Notes under the pieces: generated by a model
Told to the model about the DNA's origin: nothing
Database searches by the model: none
The model's input: only the letters and a program-made list of their open reading frames with translations
Assembly (NCBI GenBank): GCA_029202665.1
Contig: CP119326.1
Location: forward strand, 2,914,001-2,978,000
Reading direction: 5' to 3'
DNA: 64,000 nt
Origin: Candidatus Brevundimonas colombiensis
GTDB taxonomy: Bacteria; Pseudomonadota; Alphaproteobacteria; Caulobacterales; Caulobacteraceae
Program-made: the position numbers and the translations under genes
Shown here: positions 31,966 through 41,136 of the stretch, one piece after another
How the letters are laid out: each line of letters starts with the position of its first letter
How positions within the stretch are numbered: position 1 is the stretch's first letter

Positions 31966-34908
31966 ATGACCGAAAAGCACAACTTCATCCGCGTTCGCGG
32001 CGCCCGCGAGCACAATCTCAAAGGCGTGGACCTAGATATTCCGCGCGAGCAGCTGGTGGTGATGACCGGCCTGTCAGGCTCGGGCAAATCCTCGCTGGCG
32101 TTCGACACCATCTACGCCGAGGGCCAGCGCCGCTATGTCGAGAGCCTGTCGGCCTATGCGCGCCAGTTCCTGGAGCTGATGGGCAAGCCGGACGTGGACC
32201 TGATCGAGGGTCTGTCCCCCGCCATCTCGATCGAACAGAAGACCACCTCCAAGAACCCGCGCTCGACCGTCGGCACGGTGACAGAGATTCACGACTATAT
32301 GCGCCTGTTGTGGGCGCGGGTGGGCATCCCCTATTCGCCCGCCACCGGCCTGCCGATCGAGAGCCAGACCATCAGCCAGATGGTCGACAAGCTGACCGCC
32401 CTGCCCGACGGCGAGCGCATCCTGCTGCTGGCCCCCGTCGTGCGCGGCAGGAAGGGCGAGTACAAGAAAGAGATCGCCGAGTGGCAGCGTCAGGGCTTCC
32501 AGCGCCTGAAGATCGACGGCCAGTTCTATCCCATCGACGAAGCCCCGACGCTGGACAAGAAGTTCAAACACGACATCGACATCGTCGTGGACCGGATCGT
32601 CACCAAGCCGGATCAGGAAGGCCGCTACGCCGACAGTCTTCAGACCGCGCTGGGTCTGGCCGACGGCATCGCCAATGCGGAATGGGCCTCGACGAACGAA
32701 GGCGAAACCGCGCCTCGCTCCATCCTGTTCTCGGAACGGTTTGCCTGCCCGGTGTCCGGCTTCACGATCTCCGAAATCGAGCCGCGTCTGTTCTCGTTCA
32801 ACAACCCGTTCGGCGCCTGCCCGGTCTGTGACGGTCTGGGGGTCAAGCTGGCCTTCGACGCCGATCTGGTGATCCCCGACCGGGACAAGACCCTGCACAA
32901 GGGCGCCGTCTCGCCGTGGGCGCGCGGCCCCTCGCCCCTCTACACCCAGACGCTGCAGTCGCTCAGCCTGCACTACGGCTTCTCGATGGATGTCGCGTGG
33001 CGCGATCTTCCAGCCCAGGCGCACAAGGCGATCCTGTACGGAACCGGGTCCGAGAAGATCAAATTCACCTATGACGACAACGCCCGCAAATATGAGGTGT
33101 CCAAGCCGTTCGAGGGCGTCCTGCCGAACCTGGAACGCCGCTGGCGCGAGACAGACAGCGCCTGGGTGCGCGAGGAGCTGGGTCGCTATCAGTCCGAGAC
33201 CCCGTGCGACGCCTGCCACGGCAAACGGCTGAAGCCCGAGGCTTTGGCGGTCAAGGTCGGCGGCGAGGACATCGCCGACATCTCCGTGCTGTCGATTTCC
33301 AAGGCCTACCTCTGGTTCTCGACCATCGAGGAGAATCTGACGGACAAACAGGCCGAGATCGCGCGCCGCATCCTTAAGGAAATCTGCGACCGGTTGCGGT
33401 TCCTGAACAATGTCGGGCTGGACTATCTGAACCTGTCGCGGTCGTCCGGCACCCTGTCGGGCGGCGAAAGCCAGCGCATCCGTCTGGCGTCGCAGATCGG
33501 TTCGGGCCTGACCGGCGTTCTGTACGTGCTGGACGAACCCTCCATCGGCCTGCACCAGCGCGACAACACCCGCCTGCTGGAAAGCCTGAAAGGCCTGCGC
33601 GACCTGGGCAATTCGGTTCTGGTGGTCGAACACGACGAAGAGGCCATCCTGACCGCAGACTATGTCATCGACATGGGACCGGCGGCGGGGGTTCATGGCG
33701 GCCAGGTCTGCGCCGAGGGCACGCCTGCCCAGGTCATGGCCAACCCCAACTCCCTGACCGGCAAATATCTGACCGGCGCGCGCGAGATCGAAATCCCCGC
33801 TGACGGCCGCCGCCCCATCAACCGCAAGCGGATGCTGAAGATCAGCGGCGCGACCGGCAACAACCTGAAAAATGTCACCGGCGAGATTCCGGTCGGCGTC
33901 TTCACCTGCATCACCGGGGTCTCGGGCGGGGGCAAGTCCACCTTCACCATCGAGACCCTGTACAAGGCCGCCGCGCGCCGCCTGAACAATGCGTCCGAGG
34001 CCCCCGCCCCCTTCGACCGGATCGAGGGGCTTGAGCATTTCGACAAGGTCATCGACATCGACCAGTCGCCCATCGGCCGTACCCCGCGCTCCAACCCCGC
34101 CACCTACACCGGCGCCTTTGGTCCGATCCGCGACTGGTATGCGGGCCTGCCGGAATCCAAGGCGCGCGGCTATGGCCCCGGCCGGTTCAGCTTCAATGTC
34201 AAGGGCGGGCGCTGCGAAGCGTGTCAGGGCGACGGCGTCATCAAGATCGAGATGCACTTCCTGCCCGACGTCTATGTCACCTGCGACGTCTGCAAGGGCA
34301 AACGCTACAATCGCGAGACGCTGGAGATCGTGTTCAAGGGCAAGTCCATCTCGGACGTGCTGGACATGACGGTCGAAGAGGCCGCCACCTTCTTCAAGGC
34401 CGTGCCGCCGATCCGCGACAAGATGCTGACGCTGGAGCGGGTGGGACTGGGCTACGTCAAGGTGGGCCAGCCCGCGACAACGCTTTCTGGCGGCGAGGCG
34501 CAGCGGGTCAAACTGTCCAAGGAGCTGTCGAAACGCGCCACGGGCCGCACCCTCTACATCCTCGACGAGCCGACCACCGGCCTGCATTTCGAGGACACGA
34601 GGAAGCTGCTTGAGGTGCTGCAGGAACTGGTCGAAGCGGGCAACACCATCGTGGTGATCGAGCACAATCTCGATGTCATCAAGGTCGCCGACTACCTGCT
34701 GGACTTCGGCCCCGAAGGCGGCGACGGCGGCGGAGAGATCGTCGCGGTCGGAACGCCCGAACAGGTCGCCGACAACACCGCCAGCTGGACCGGCAAATAC
34801 CTAAAGGAGGTGCTGGACCGTCATGAGGAACGCCGCAAGGCCCGCGTCGCGGCTCTGGGCGGTTCAGACGCCAAACCCGCCCGCAAGAAGGCGAAGGCGT
34901 CAGCCTGA
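31966..34908 (+). CDS. uvrA: UvrA, excinuclease ABC subunit A
   Basis: A 980-residue damage-recognition ATPase of nucleotide excision repair. Two ABC ATPase modules: Walker A GLSGSGKSS (35-43) and GVSGGGKST (about 648-656); signatures LSGGESQRIRL and LSGGEAQRVKL. Zinc fingers are seen at CPVSGFTI...CPVCDGLG (about 263-288) and CEACQGDG...CDVCKGKRYN (about 747-780). Length is normal for UvrA. Expressed behind the LexA box at 31872. Confidence 0.98.
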   Translation: MTEKHNFIRVRGAREHNLKGVDLDIPREQLVVMTGLSGSGKSSLAFDTIYAEGQRRYVESLSAYARQFLELMGKPDVDLIEGLSPAISIEQKTTSKNPRSTVGTVTEIHDYMRLLWARVGIPYSPATGLPIESQTISQMVDKLTALPDGERILLLAPVVRGRKGEYKKEIAEWQRQGFQRLKIDGQFYPIDEAPTLDKKFKHDIDIVVDRIVTKPDQEGRYADSLQTALGLADGIANAEWASTNEGETAPRSILFSERFACPVSGFTISEIEPRLFSFNNPFGACPVCDGLGVKLAFDADLVIPDRDKTLHKGAVSPWARGPSPLYTQTLQSLSLHYGFSMDVAWRDLPAQAHKAILYGTGSEKIKFTYDDNARKYEVSKPFEGVLPNLERRWRETDSAWVREELGRYQSETPCDACHGKRLKPEALAVKVGGEDIADISVLSISKAYLWFSTIEENLTDKQAEIARRILKEICDRLRFLNNVGLDYLNLSRSSGTLSGGESQRIRLASQIGSGLTGVLYVLDEPSIGLHQRDNTRLLESLKGLRDLGNSVLVVEHDEEAILTADYVIDMGPAAGVHGGQVCAEGTPAQVMANPNSLTGKYLTGAREIEIPADGRRPINRKRMLKISGATGNNLKNVTGEIPVGVFTCITGVSGGGKSTFTIETLYKAAARRLNNASEAPAPFDRIEGLEHFDKVIDIDQSPIGRTPRSNPATYTGAFGPIRDWYAGLPESKARGYGPGRFSFNVKGGRCEACQGDGVIKIEMHFLPDVYVTCDVCKGKRYNRETLEIVFKGKSISDVLDMTVEEAATFFKAVPPIRDKMLTLERVGLGYVKVGQPATTLSGGEAQRVKLSKELSKRATGRTLYILDEPTTGLHFEDTRKLLEVLQELVEAGNTIVVIEHNLDVIKVADYLLDFGPEGGDGGGEIVAVGTPEQVADNTASWTGKYLKEVLDRHEERRKARVAALGGSDAKPARKKAKASA

Positions 34909-34916
34909 TCCGATCA

Positions 34917-34953
34917 CCCCGTCATCCCCACCTTCGCGGCGAGGATGACGGGG
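34917..34953. terminator. Hairpin after uvrA
   Basis: CCCCGTCATCC (34917-34927) pairs perfectly with GGATGACGGGG (34943-34953) over a 15-base loop. It lies between the convergent uvrA and membrane protein genes. No T-run follows. Its sequence also resembles the CCCCGC...GATGAG arms of the element near 8 kb, so it may be a single REP-like copy. Confidence 0.55.
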
Positions 34954-34958
34954 CGGAC

Positions 34959-35849
34959 TTATTGGCTTTTGGAAGCCCGGATGTCTTGCCAAGCCGCCGC
35001 GAAGGGGGCGTAGAGGACAGCCAGTTGAAGCGCCGACAGGAAGGCGTTGACGATCGAGGACAGGAGCAAGGCCGGCCAGGCGTTGGCCAGAACCTGAACC
35101 AATCCCATGTCCGCATAACGCGACAGGCTCTGCACCCCGCCGGTCGCCAGATCGGCCGCCGCGCTGATGATCATGCCCAGAATGCTGACGATCAGGGACA
35201 TGATCACCGCGATCACGGCCATGCCCAGCAGGGACCAGAAATGCCCCTTGGTCGCGGAAAATGACTCCAGGATCACGATCTTGCGGCGATCCACCGTCAT
35301 CGGAACGGCCAGGCTGAACTTGATGGCCAACCAGACGATCAGGGCGAAGACGGCGAAGAGCAGCAGGACGCCCAGCAGGATCAGCAGCGGCTGGCCCGAA
35401 GCGGCGCCGACACCCATCGCAGCCCCCACGGCCATCATGGCCACGCCCGACGTCAGGCCGACGATGACGCTGACGGCCAGGCTGACCAACAGGACGCGAA
35501 GCTCGTCCATGCCGAGACGCAGATAGCCCCAACGCGACTCGTTCGGCCGCAGCACCGAGCGCGCCACGGCGGCGCTCAGGACCGCGCCGATCACCAGCCC
35601 CAGAGGCACGGCCATGAGGAAGGCGTTGGCGTAGATGGGGCCCAGGGCCTGGATGTCGGCCATCGACGGATTGGCCGACTGTTCCAGCGCCTCACCCGCC
35701 GCCATCAGGGCCGCCCACTTGTCCGCGCCGAAGCCGAACATGACGACATAGAGCAGCAGATAGGTCAGGCCCCAGGCCAGGGCGACGACAGGATGACGGC
35801 GAACGACCCGGAACCCTTCGAAGGCCGCGTCGGTGGCGGAAAAACTCAT
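34959..35849 (-). CDS. Multi-pass inner membrane protein of unknown function
   Basis: A 296-residue protein with about six membrane helices (VVALAWGLTYLLLYVVMFGF, NAFLMAVPLGLVIGAVLSAAVA, VLLVSLAVSVIVGLTSGVAMM, ILLGVLLLFAVFALIVWLAIKFSLA and two more) and short charged loops. No enzyme motif is seen. It resembles loosely defined glycerophosphoryl diester phosphodiesterase-like/DUF membrane proteins of Caulobacterales, without confidence. It is 80 bases downstream of the Mla operon on the same strand and may be co-transcribed. Confidence 0.7.
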   Translation of the reverse strand: MSFSATDAAFEGFRVVRRHPVVALAWGLTYLLLYVVMFGFGADKWAALMAAGEALEQSANPSMADIQALGPIYANAFLMAVPLGLVIGAVLSAAVARSVLRPNESRWGYLRLGMDELRVLLVSLAVSVIVGLTSGVAMMAVGAAMGVGAASGQPLLILLGVLLLFAVFALIVWLAIKFSLAVPMTVDRRKIVILESFSATKGHFWSLLGMAVIAVIMSLIVSILGMIISAAADLATGGVQSLSRYADMGLVQVLANAWPALLLSSIVNAFLSALQLAVLYAPFAAAWQDIRASKSQ

Positions 35850-35929
35850 GGCGACTCCGGGTGCAGATTCGCCGTCAGACTAGCGCATCCGCGAACCGGC
35901 GTCCCCTGCCCTACTGAAACTGGCCCGCC

Positions 35930-36592
35930 TCAGCGCCCCGCCTGGATGGTCCAGTCCGCGATCTGGGTGTTGATGTCGCGCGTGGCGGTGTCGAAGGCGG
36001 CGACGATGGCCGAGACGCGGTTCTCGCTGGCCGGCTGGGTGACGGCGAAGACGCGCTCGACAGACCGCCCCTCCTCCGGCCGGATGGCCGCGCCGCCCGC
36101 CTGACGCTCGGGCGTGGACCGCAGTTGAGCGCGAGCCGTGACCACGACCTCCGGCGTTGCGCCCGGCGCGGCGTAACGCGCCTCGAACGTCGTCACCGTG
36201 ACCTGCAGCACCAGCGGCGGCGTGCCCGGCTCGCGCCGACCCAGCACGCGGATACGGTCTGCGCGATTGGCGAAGGCGGCCTTCAGGCTGTCGTCGAACA
36301 GGGTCGAGGCCGGCGAAACCCAGCGCGCGCCGCCGATATAGGCCGTCTCCAGTCCCGTCACGCCCAGGATGCGATCATCGCCGGCCGCTTGAGGAAACTC
36401 GATCCGGCGGATGGAGACGGTCAGGGGCGCGGGGGCGTCGCCAATGGCGGACGGCGCCTCCATCGGCAGGCCGAAGCGATAGTTCTGCACCGGATCCGGC
36501 GTGGACAGCAGCGCGCATCCGCCCAGCGCGGCCAGGACGGCTGCGCCCGCCGCCAGGCGGAGGCCGGAACGAACGACGGAACGGTTGATCAC
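35930..36592 (-). CDS. ABC-type transport auxiliary lipoprotein (PqiC/MlaC-like role)
   Basis: A 220-residue lipoprotein: signal LRLAAGAAVLAALGGC with lipobox LGGC at about residue 26. The mature part contains SIRRIEFPQAAGDDRILGVTGLETAYIGGARWVSPASTLFDD, typical of the auxiliary lipoprotein family that ends MCE operons (PqiC-like; DUF330 group). ATG overlaps the mlaD stop (ATGA). It likely bridges the MCE complex to the outer membrane. Confidence 0.87.
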   Translation of the reverse strand: MINRSVVRSGLRLAAGAAVLAALGGCALLSTPDPVQNYRFGLPMEAPSAIGDAPAPLTVSIRRIEFPQAAGDDRILGVTGLETAYIGGARWVSPASTLFDDSLKAAFANRADRIRVLGRREPGTPPLVLQVTVTTFEARYAAPGATPEVVVTARAQLRSTPERQAGGAAIRPEEGRSVERVFAVTQPASENRVSAIVAAFDTATRDINTQIADWTIQAGR

Positions 36593-37527
36593 GGCTGAAC
36601 CTCCAGCTCTTTGGATTGGGGACGCCCGATGAAGTCGCGCGGGCTGGCGCGGACCTGATCGATCAGGGACTGCAGCGACCGGGTCGCCTCCTGCAGCTCC
36701 TCGATCGTGCCGGTCAGCTGCGGCAGGCTGGACTTCGCGAAGTCGTCGACCGGCCGCTCCAGGCCGGTGATCGAGCGGTTGGCCGAGGCAATGGCCGTGC
36801 GCGCCTCCGCCGTGGCCGCATTGATGTTGGCGATGGCCTGGCGGCCGTCGGTATTGATGATCTGACGCGTATCGACGGCCAGGCCCTGATATTCCTTCAC
36901 GGCGGCGTTGGCGTTGGTCACCGCCTCTTCGAGCTGCTGGAAGATGGCCTTGCGGGCCTCAAGCTCGGTCGTCAGCGCCTCGACGTTCTTCACGCTGGTC
37001 GAGAAGCTGCGGATATTGTCGTCGGACATGACACGGTTGATGCGGTTCAAGGCGTCCACCGTCTGCGCCAGCACGGTGCCCGATCCGCTGAGCAGTTCGG
37101 CGATGGGCGACGGCTGGCTTTGCAGCACCGGCACGACATGATCGGGGTATTGATCCCGAAGCAGGGCGCTGTTCGGCGAACCGGCCGTGATCTGGATGTA
37201 GTTCAGCCCCGTGATCCCCTGCGGCTCCAACTGGGCGCGCGATGTCACGCGGACCGGGGTGGTGCCGTCGACGCGGACGCGCGCGATGACTTGATCGCCC
37301 CGTTTGGTGTCGATGTGCAGATCGGTGACTTCCCCGACGCGAATGCCGTTGAAATGCACCTCGCCGCCTTCCGACAGGCCGTTCACCGGCCCGTAGAAAA
37401 CGATGTCATAGAGGTCGTAATCGCGGTTGAACTGTAGCCGGGCCAGCCAGATGGTGAACACCGCCAACGCCGCCAGAAGGCAGACGGTGGCGATCCCGAC
37501 GGCGGCGTAATGTGCGTCTCGTTCCAT
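36589..37527 (-). CDS. mlaD: MCE-family substrate-binding protein (MlaD-like)
   Basis: A 312-residue protein with one N-terminal membrane helix (YAAVGIATVCLLAALAVFTIW, residues 7-27) and one MCE domain (DLYDIVFYGPVNGLSEGGEVHFNGIRVGEV, about 37-66), followed by a long helical region with VKEYQGLAVDTRQIIN. MCE proteins form periplasmic hexameric tubes that move phospholipids between membranes. It follows the ATPase and permease genes; the stop overlaps the lipoprotein start. Confidence 0.93.
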   Translation of the reverse strand: MERDAHYAAVGIATVCLLAALAVFTIWLARLQFNRDYDLYDIVFYGPVNGLSEGGEVHFNGIRVGEVTDLHIDTKRGDQVIARVRVDGTTPVRVTSRAQLEPQGITGLNYIQITAGSPNSALLRDQYPDHVVPVLQSQPSPIAELLSGSGTVLAQTVDALNRINRVMSDDNIRSFSTSVKNVEALTTELEARKAIFQQLEEAVTNANAAVKEYQGLAVDTRQIINTDGRQAIANINAATAEARTAIASANRSITGLERPVDDFAKSSLPQLTGTIEELQEATRSLQSLIDQVRASPRDFIGRPQSKELEVQP

Positions 37528-37539
37528 GCTCGGCTCTCC

Positions 37540-38334
37540 TCAGGCCGCGGTCTTGGTGGCGGCGCGACCGCGCGGCCCCAGGAAATATTCTTTGATCCAC
37601 GGGTGATCGGAGTGCTCCAACTCCTGCACCGTGGCCTTTTCGACCACCCGCTTGTCCGCCAGGACCGCGACCTTGTCGCAGATGGCGTAAAGGGTATCGA
37701 GATCGTGGGTGATCATGAACACCGACAGGCCCAGATCGTCCGCTAACTGACGGATCAGATCATCGAAGGCCGCGGCGCCGATGGGGTCCAGACCCGCCGT
37801 CGGCTCGTCGAGAAACACCAGTTCCGGATCCAGCGCCAGGGCGCGGGCCAGGCCGGCGCGCTTCTTCATGCCGCCCGACAGCTCGGCCGGTTTCAGATAA
37901 TGATGCTCGGGCTTCAGGCCGACCATGGCGATCTTCAGCTCGGCCAGTTCGTAGATCACCGACTTGGGCAGTTTGGTGTGTTCGACCAGGGGCGAGGCGA
38001 CGTTCTCCAGCACGCTCAATGACGAGAACAGCGCGCCCTGCTGGAACAGGATGCCGGTTCGGCGTTCGATGTCAGCGGCCTGCGCGTCGGTCAGCGTCGC
38101 CCGGTCATAGCCCAGCACCTTGACCGATCCGCCCTCGGGCTCCTTCAGGCCGATGATGGTGTTCAACAGCACCGTCTTGCCGGCCCCGGACCCGCCGACG
38201 ACGCCCATGACCTCGCCGCGTTTCAGGTCGATGTCCAGATTCTCATGGATCGTGCGCTCGCCGAACCGGCTCAGCAGGCCGCGCACCTCGATCAGATTTT
38301 CCGAATCAGACCTGGCGGCCGTCGGCGCGGTCAT
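37540..38334 (-). CDS. mlaF: MlaF-like ABC transporter ATPase
   Basis: A 264-residue ABC ATPase: Walker A GGSGAGKTVLLN (about 53-64), signature LSGGMKKRAGLARAL (about 149-163) and Walker B LVFLDEPTAGLDP. The LSGGMKKR form is diagnostic of Mla/Ttg2 ATPases. The start overlaps the permease stop (ATGA). It powers lipid transfer by the MCE complex. Confidence 0.95.
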   Translation of the reverse strand: MTAPTAARSDSENLIEVRGLLSRFGERTIHENLDIDLKRGEVMGVVGGSGAGKTVLLNTIIGLKEPEGGSVKVLGYDRATLTDAQAADIERRTGILFQQGALFSSLSVLENVASPLVEHTKLPKSVIYELAELKIAMVGLKPEHHYLKPAELSGGMKKRAGLARALALDPELVFLDEPTAGLDPIGAAAFDDLIRQLADDLGLSVFMITHDLDTLYAICDKVAVLADKRVVEKATVQELEHSDHPWIKEYFLGPRGRAATKTAA

Positions 38335-39446
38335 ATGTTCAGCTCCAGGAAGATCAGGGCGAACACGGCGTCCAGCAGGATGATGGCGAAAATGGCCTGA
38401 ACCACCGCCGCCGTCACCCGCCGACCCAAGCTTTCCACATCACCGGCCACTGACATTCCCTGGCGACAGCCGATGGCGGCGATGACCAGGGCGAAAACCG
38501 GCGCCTTCACCAGACCCACCATCATGTGCTGGGCCATGCTGCCGTCTTCGACCAGACGCTGGAAGAAAAAGGAAGGCCCGAGGTTCAGCGAGCTCCAGCA
38601 CACAACCAGACCGCCCAGAAGGCCGCCGATCATGCCCATGAAGGTCAACAGCGGCAGCATCAGCACCAGGGCCGCGACGCGGGGCACGACCAGAGCCTGG
38701 AACGGATTGACGCCCATCACCTGCATGGCGTCGACCTCCTGGTTCATCCGCATGGAGCCGATCTCGGCCGCGAAGGCGGATGAGGATCGGCCGGCCAGAA
38801 GGACCGAAGCGATCACCACCGCGAACTCGCGAAACATGGCCACGCCGATCAACTGCACCGCAAAGACCTGGGCGCCGAAGTCGGTCAGCAGGTCGACGCC
38901 GATGAAGGCGACCACCGCCCCGATAAAGAAGTTGGTGATCATGACGATGGGAATGGCGTCCAGACCGGCGCGCTCGGCCTGGCTGACCCAGGCGGGCCAA
39001 CGGATGCCGCCCGGGCGCCGCAAGGAATCGACCACGGCGGCCATCAACCGACCCAGGAACGACAGCGACAGCATAGCCTCGCCGCCGAAGTCATAGACCC
39101 CGCGACCGATCTTGGCGAAGGTTCGCACAAAGGCGCTGGGGCGTTTCGGAGCAGGAGCGGTCTTGCGCTCCAGCAGCTCGACCATGTGATAGATGCGGCC
39201 GGCTTCGGGGCGGTCCTTCCACTGACTCTTTGACAGACGGCCGCTGGACGCCTGAACCAGCGCCAAGGCGCCGGCGGTGTCGAACCGACCCAGATCGGAG
39301 GTGTCGATGCTGGCGATCTCGCGCCCTTCAAGGTCACGGCTCAGCTCGGTCGGCAAGCGGCCGAGCGCAGTCGTGGTCCAGTCGCCGGTCAGACGCAGTC
39401 GCGCCGCGCCTTCCGCCTCCACAATCTCGTACTGCGCCTGGTTCAT
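38331..39446 (-). CDS. mlaE: MlaE-family permease with N-terminal STAS-like domain
   Basis: A 371-residue protein. Residues 1 to about 95 look like a STAS domain (LTGDWTTTALGRLPTELS, IASIDTSDLGRFDTAGALALV), a fusion found in alphaproteobacterial MCE systems in place of separate MlaB. Residues about 115-371 are the MlaE permease: FFIGAVVAFIGVDLLTDFGAQVFAVQLIGVAMFREFAVVI and the EIGSMRMNQEVDAMQVMGVNPFQALVVPRV loop are diagnostic. It is the first gene of the operon. Confidence 0.94.
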   Translation of the reverse strand: MNQAQYEIVEAEGAARLRLTGDWTTTALGRLPTELSRDLEGREIASIDTSDLGRFDTAGALALVQASSGRLSKSQWKDRPEAGRIYHMVELLERKTAPAPKRPSAFVRTFAKIGRGVYDFGGEAMLSLSFLGRLMAAVVDSLRRPGGIRWPAWVSQAERAGLDAIPIVMITNFFIGAVVAFIGVDLLTDFGAQVFAVQLIGVAMFREFAVVIASVLLAGRSSSAFAAEIGSMRMNQEVDAMQVMGVNPFQALVVPRVAALVLMLPLLTFMGMIGGLLGGLVVCWSSLNLGPSFFFQRLVEDGSMAQHMMVGLVKAPVFALVIAAIGCRQGMSVAGDVESLGRRVTAAVVQAIFAIILLDAVFALIFLELNI

Positions 39447-39567
39447 CGGACCTCGAACGACGGGTCGGACATCGAAATCATCCCTTGGCCGACACGTCGG
39501 ACAGCAATCCCTGCCGCGCTAATGGTCAAGGCTGCATCCGATGTCAACGCCCGATGACATTCGCGCG

Positions 39568-39577
39568 GACAATTGTC
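39568..39577. promoter_or_regulatory. Palindrome in the mlaE upstream region
   Basis: A perfect 10-bp palindrome, GACAATTGTC, lies about 120 bases upstream of mlaE, in the 223-base gap between the Mla operon and udgX. It could be an operator; nothing else was found in this gap. Confidence 0.3.
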
Positions 39578-39669
39578 ATTAAACCGTGTCGCGACCGCCT
39601 CCCGAGCATCGTTTCGCCGAACGGCGACGCTGGCGTGAAACGCGGTCGAACGGGATTCGTTCTCTTGCT

Positions 39670-41136
39670 TCAATCCATACGCGCGCGGACGGCGACCAGA
39701 TCGTCGATGAACAGCCGGCGCGCCTGAGCCTTCGCCGCCGCATCGGGCAGGCGAAGCAGATAGGACGGGTGCACCGTCAGCATGGCGATTGCGCCGTCCG
39801 GCAACGCCAGGGGCGCGCCGCGTTCGCTCATCACCGCCGGCTTTCGTCCCAAGACCGCAAGCCCGGCCGTAGCCCCCAGCGCCAGAATGACCTTCGGCTT
39901 GATCAGTCGCCGCTCGGCGTCCAGCCACCAGCGGCAGGCCTGGACCTCGCCGGCGTTGGGGGTCTTGTGCAGACGGCGCTTGCCGCGCGGTTCGTGCTTG
40001 AAGTGTTTGACGGCGTTGGTGACATAGACGTCGGATCGGTCGATCCCGGCTTCTTCCAGAGCGATGTCCAGCACCTCGCCCGCCGGTCCGACGAAGGGGC
40101 GGCCCGCCAGATCCTCCTGATCCCCCGGCTGTTCACCGACTATCATCAGACGCGCCGATTTGGGGCCCTCCCCGCAGACCCCTTGCGTCGCATCGCGATG
40201 CAGCGGACAGCGCCGGCAGGCCTGAACCCCTTCTTCCACCTCGGGCAGAGTGTCGGGAACCGCCTCTGCGTCCGGCCGCGCGGCGTGCAGATCGGGCGCC
40301 AGGGCGCGGGCGAAACGCGCATTGGGCGACGGGGCGGGCGTGGCGACCATGGCGTCGGTTCGAACCGAAGAGGCGGCGACCAGTTCCGGGATCAGCGCGG
40401 CCTCCGGCAGGTTCTTCCAATAGGTCTTGGCCATTTCCCCCTGCATCGTCTTTACCTTCAGCCGAGCCGGATTGAAGGTCGAGGCGTAATAGGTCTTCCA
40501 GAAGTCTTCGATCTCGTCCTCGGCCGGCGCCATGTCGCGCGTCGCGGGCGGACCGAACCGCAAGCGTTCGCCATCCCAGACGGCCGAGCCGTCCGGCGTC
40601 AGGATCGACCAGCGCATGGTGGTGAACCGTCGCTGAAAAAAGGGTGCGGTCTTCTCCAACACCCGGTGCGGCGGCTCGAACCAGGCCGCCCAGGCCTCGC
40701 CCCGATCATCATGAACCTGACGAAAGCGCACGAAGGCCTTCATCTTATGCGAGGCGCGGCTGACGTTCTTGGCCCGCTCCATCGCATCGGCCACATCGCG
40801 GTCGGAGATCACGCGGATCAAATCCGGCTCATCCCGCAGCCGCCAGAGCAGCCGATACATCAGATCGAACCGATCCTCGGAGCGGTGCAGGATAATGTTC
40901 TGCGCCAGTTCGACGAAAGCGGCGGGCACGGAAAACTCCTTCCCGCTCCGCTCATCCGCGCTTTTACAGGATTGAGGGGATGGGGCCATGTCGAACAAGC
41001 CGCCCTGAGCAGATGATGCTCCTCCCGCCACCATGAATCGCGCCGCCGCCGGCTCGACCCCCGCAAGGCGAAGGGCCCGCGCGGCCTTGCGCCAGCCGTC
41101 GAAGTCCGTTTCGCCATCCAGGGTCGCCACGGGCAT
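39670..41136 (-). CDS. udgX: UdgX-family uracil-DNA-binding protein with DUF4130 domain
   Basis: A 488-residue two-domain protein. Residues 1 to about 260 are the DUF4130 (TIGR03915) domain, including ALRLAGVEPAAARF and the FDLMYRLLWRLRDEPDLIRV region. Residues about 300-488 are UdgX, a family 4-like uracil-DNA glycosylase relative: CRRCPLHRDATQ, GEQPGDQED (335-342) and the loop GKRRLHKTP with H390. In mycobacterial UdgX the KRRxH histidine forms a covalent bond with DNA after uracil excision. The start ATG overlaps the radical SAM stop by ATGA, so the two are co-translated behind the LexA box at 42376. Substrate is inferred from family. Confidence 0.93.
   Translation of the reverse strand: MPVATLDGETDFDGWRKAARALRLAGVEPAAARFMVAGGASSAQGGLFDMAPSPQSCKSADERSGKEFSVPAAFVELAQNIILHRSEDRFDLMYRLLWRLRDEPDLIRVISDRDVADAMERAKNVSRASHKMKAFVRFRQVHDDRGEAWAAWFEPPHRVLEKTAPFFQRRFTTMRWSILTPDGSAVWDGERLRFGPPATRDMAPAEDEIEDFWKTYYASTFNPARLKVKTMQGEMAKTYWKNLPEAALIPELVAASSVRTDAMVATPAPSPNARFARALAPDLHAARPDAEAVPDTLPEVEEGVQACRRCPLHRDATQGVCGEGPKSARLMIVGEQPGDQEDLAGRPFVGPAGEVLDIALEEAGIDRSDVYVTNAVKHFKHEPRGKRRLHKTPNAGEVQACRWWLDAERRLIKPKVILALGATAGLAVLGRKPAVMSERGAPLALPDGAIAMLTVHPSYLLRLPDAAAKAQARRLFIDDLVAVRARMD

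Noticed and set aside
32074..34665. An open frame of about 860 codons on the - strand opposite uvrA
   Set aside because: Composition is that of a shadow of uvrA and it has no recognisable domain or start site.
39443..39928. A 161-codon frame upstream of mlaE on the - strand
   Set aside because: It overlaps udgX in another frame, is Arg/Gly-rich and shows no family.
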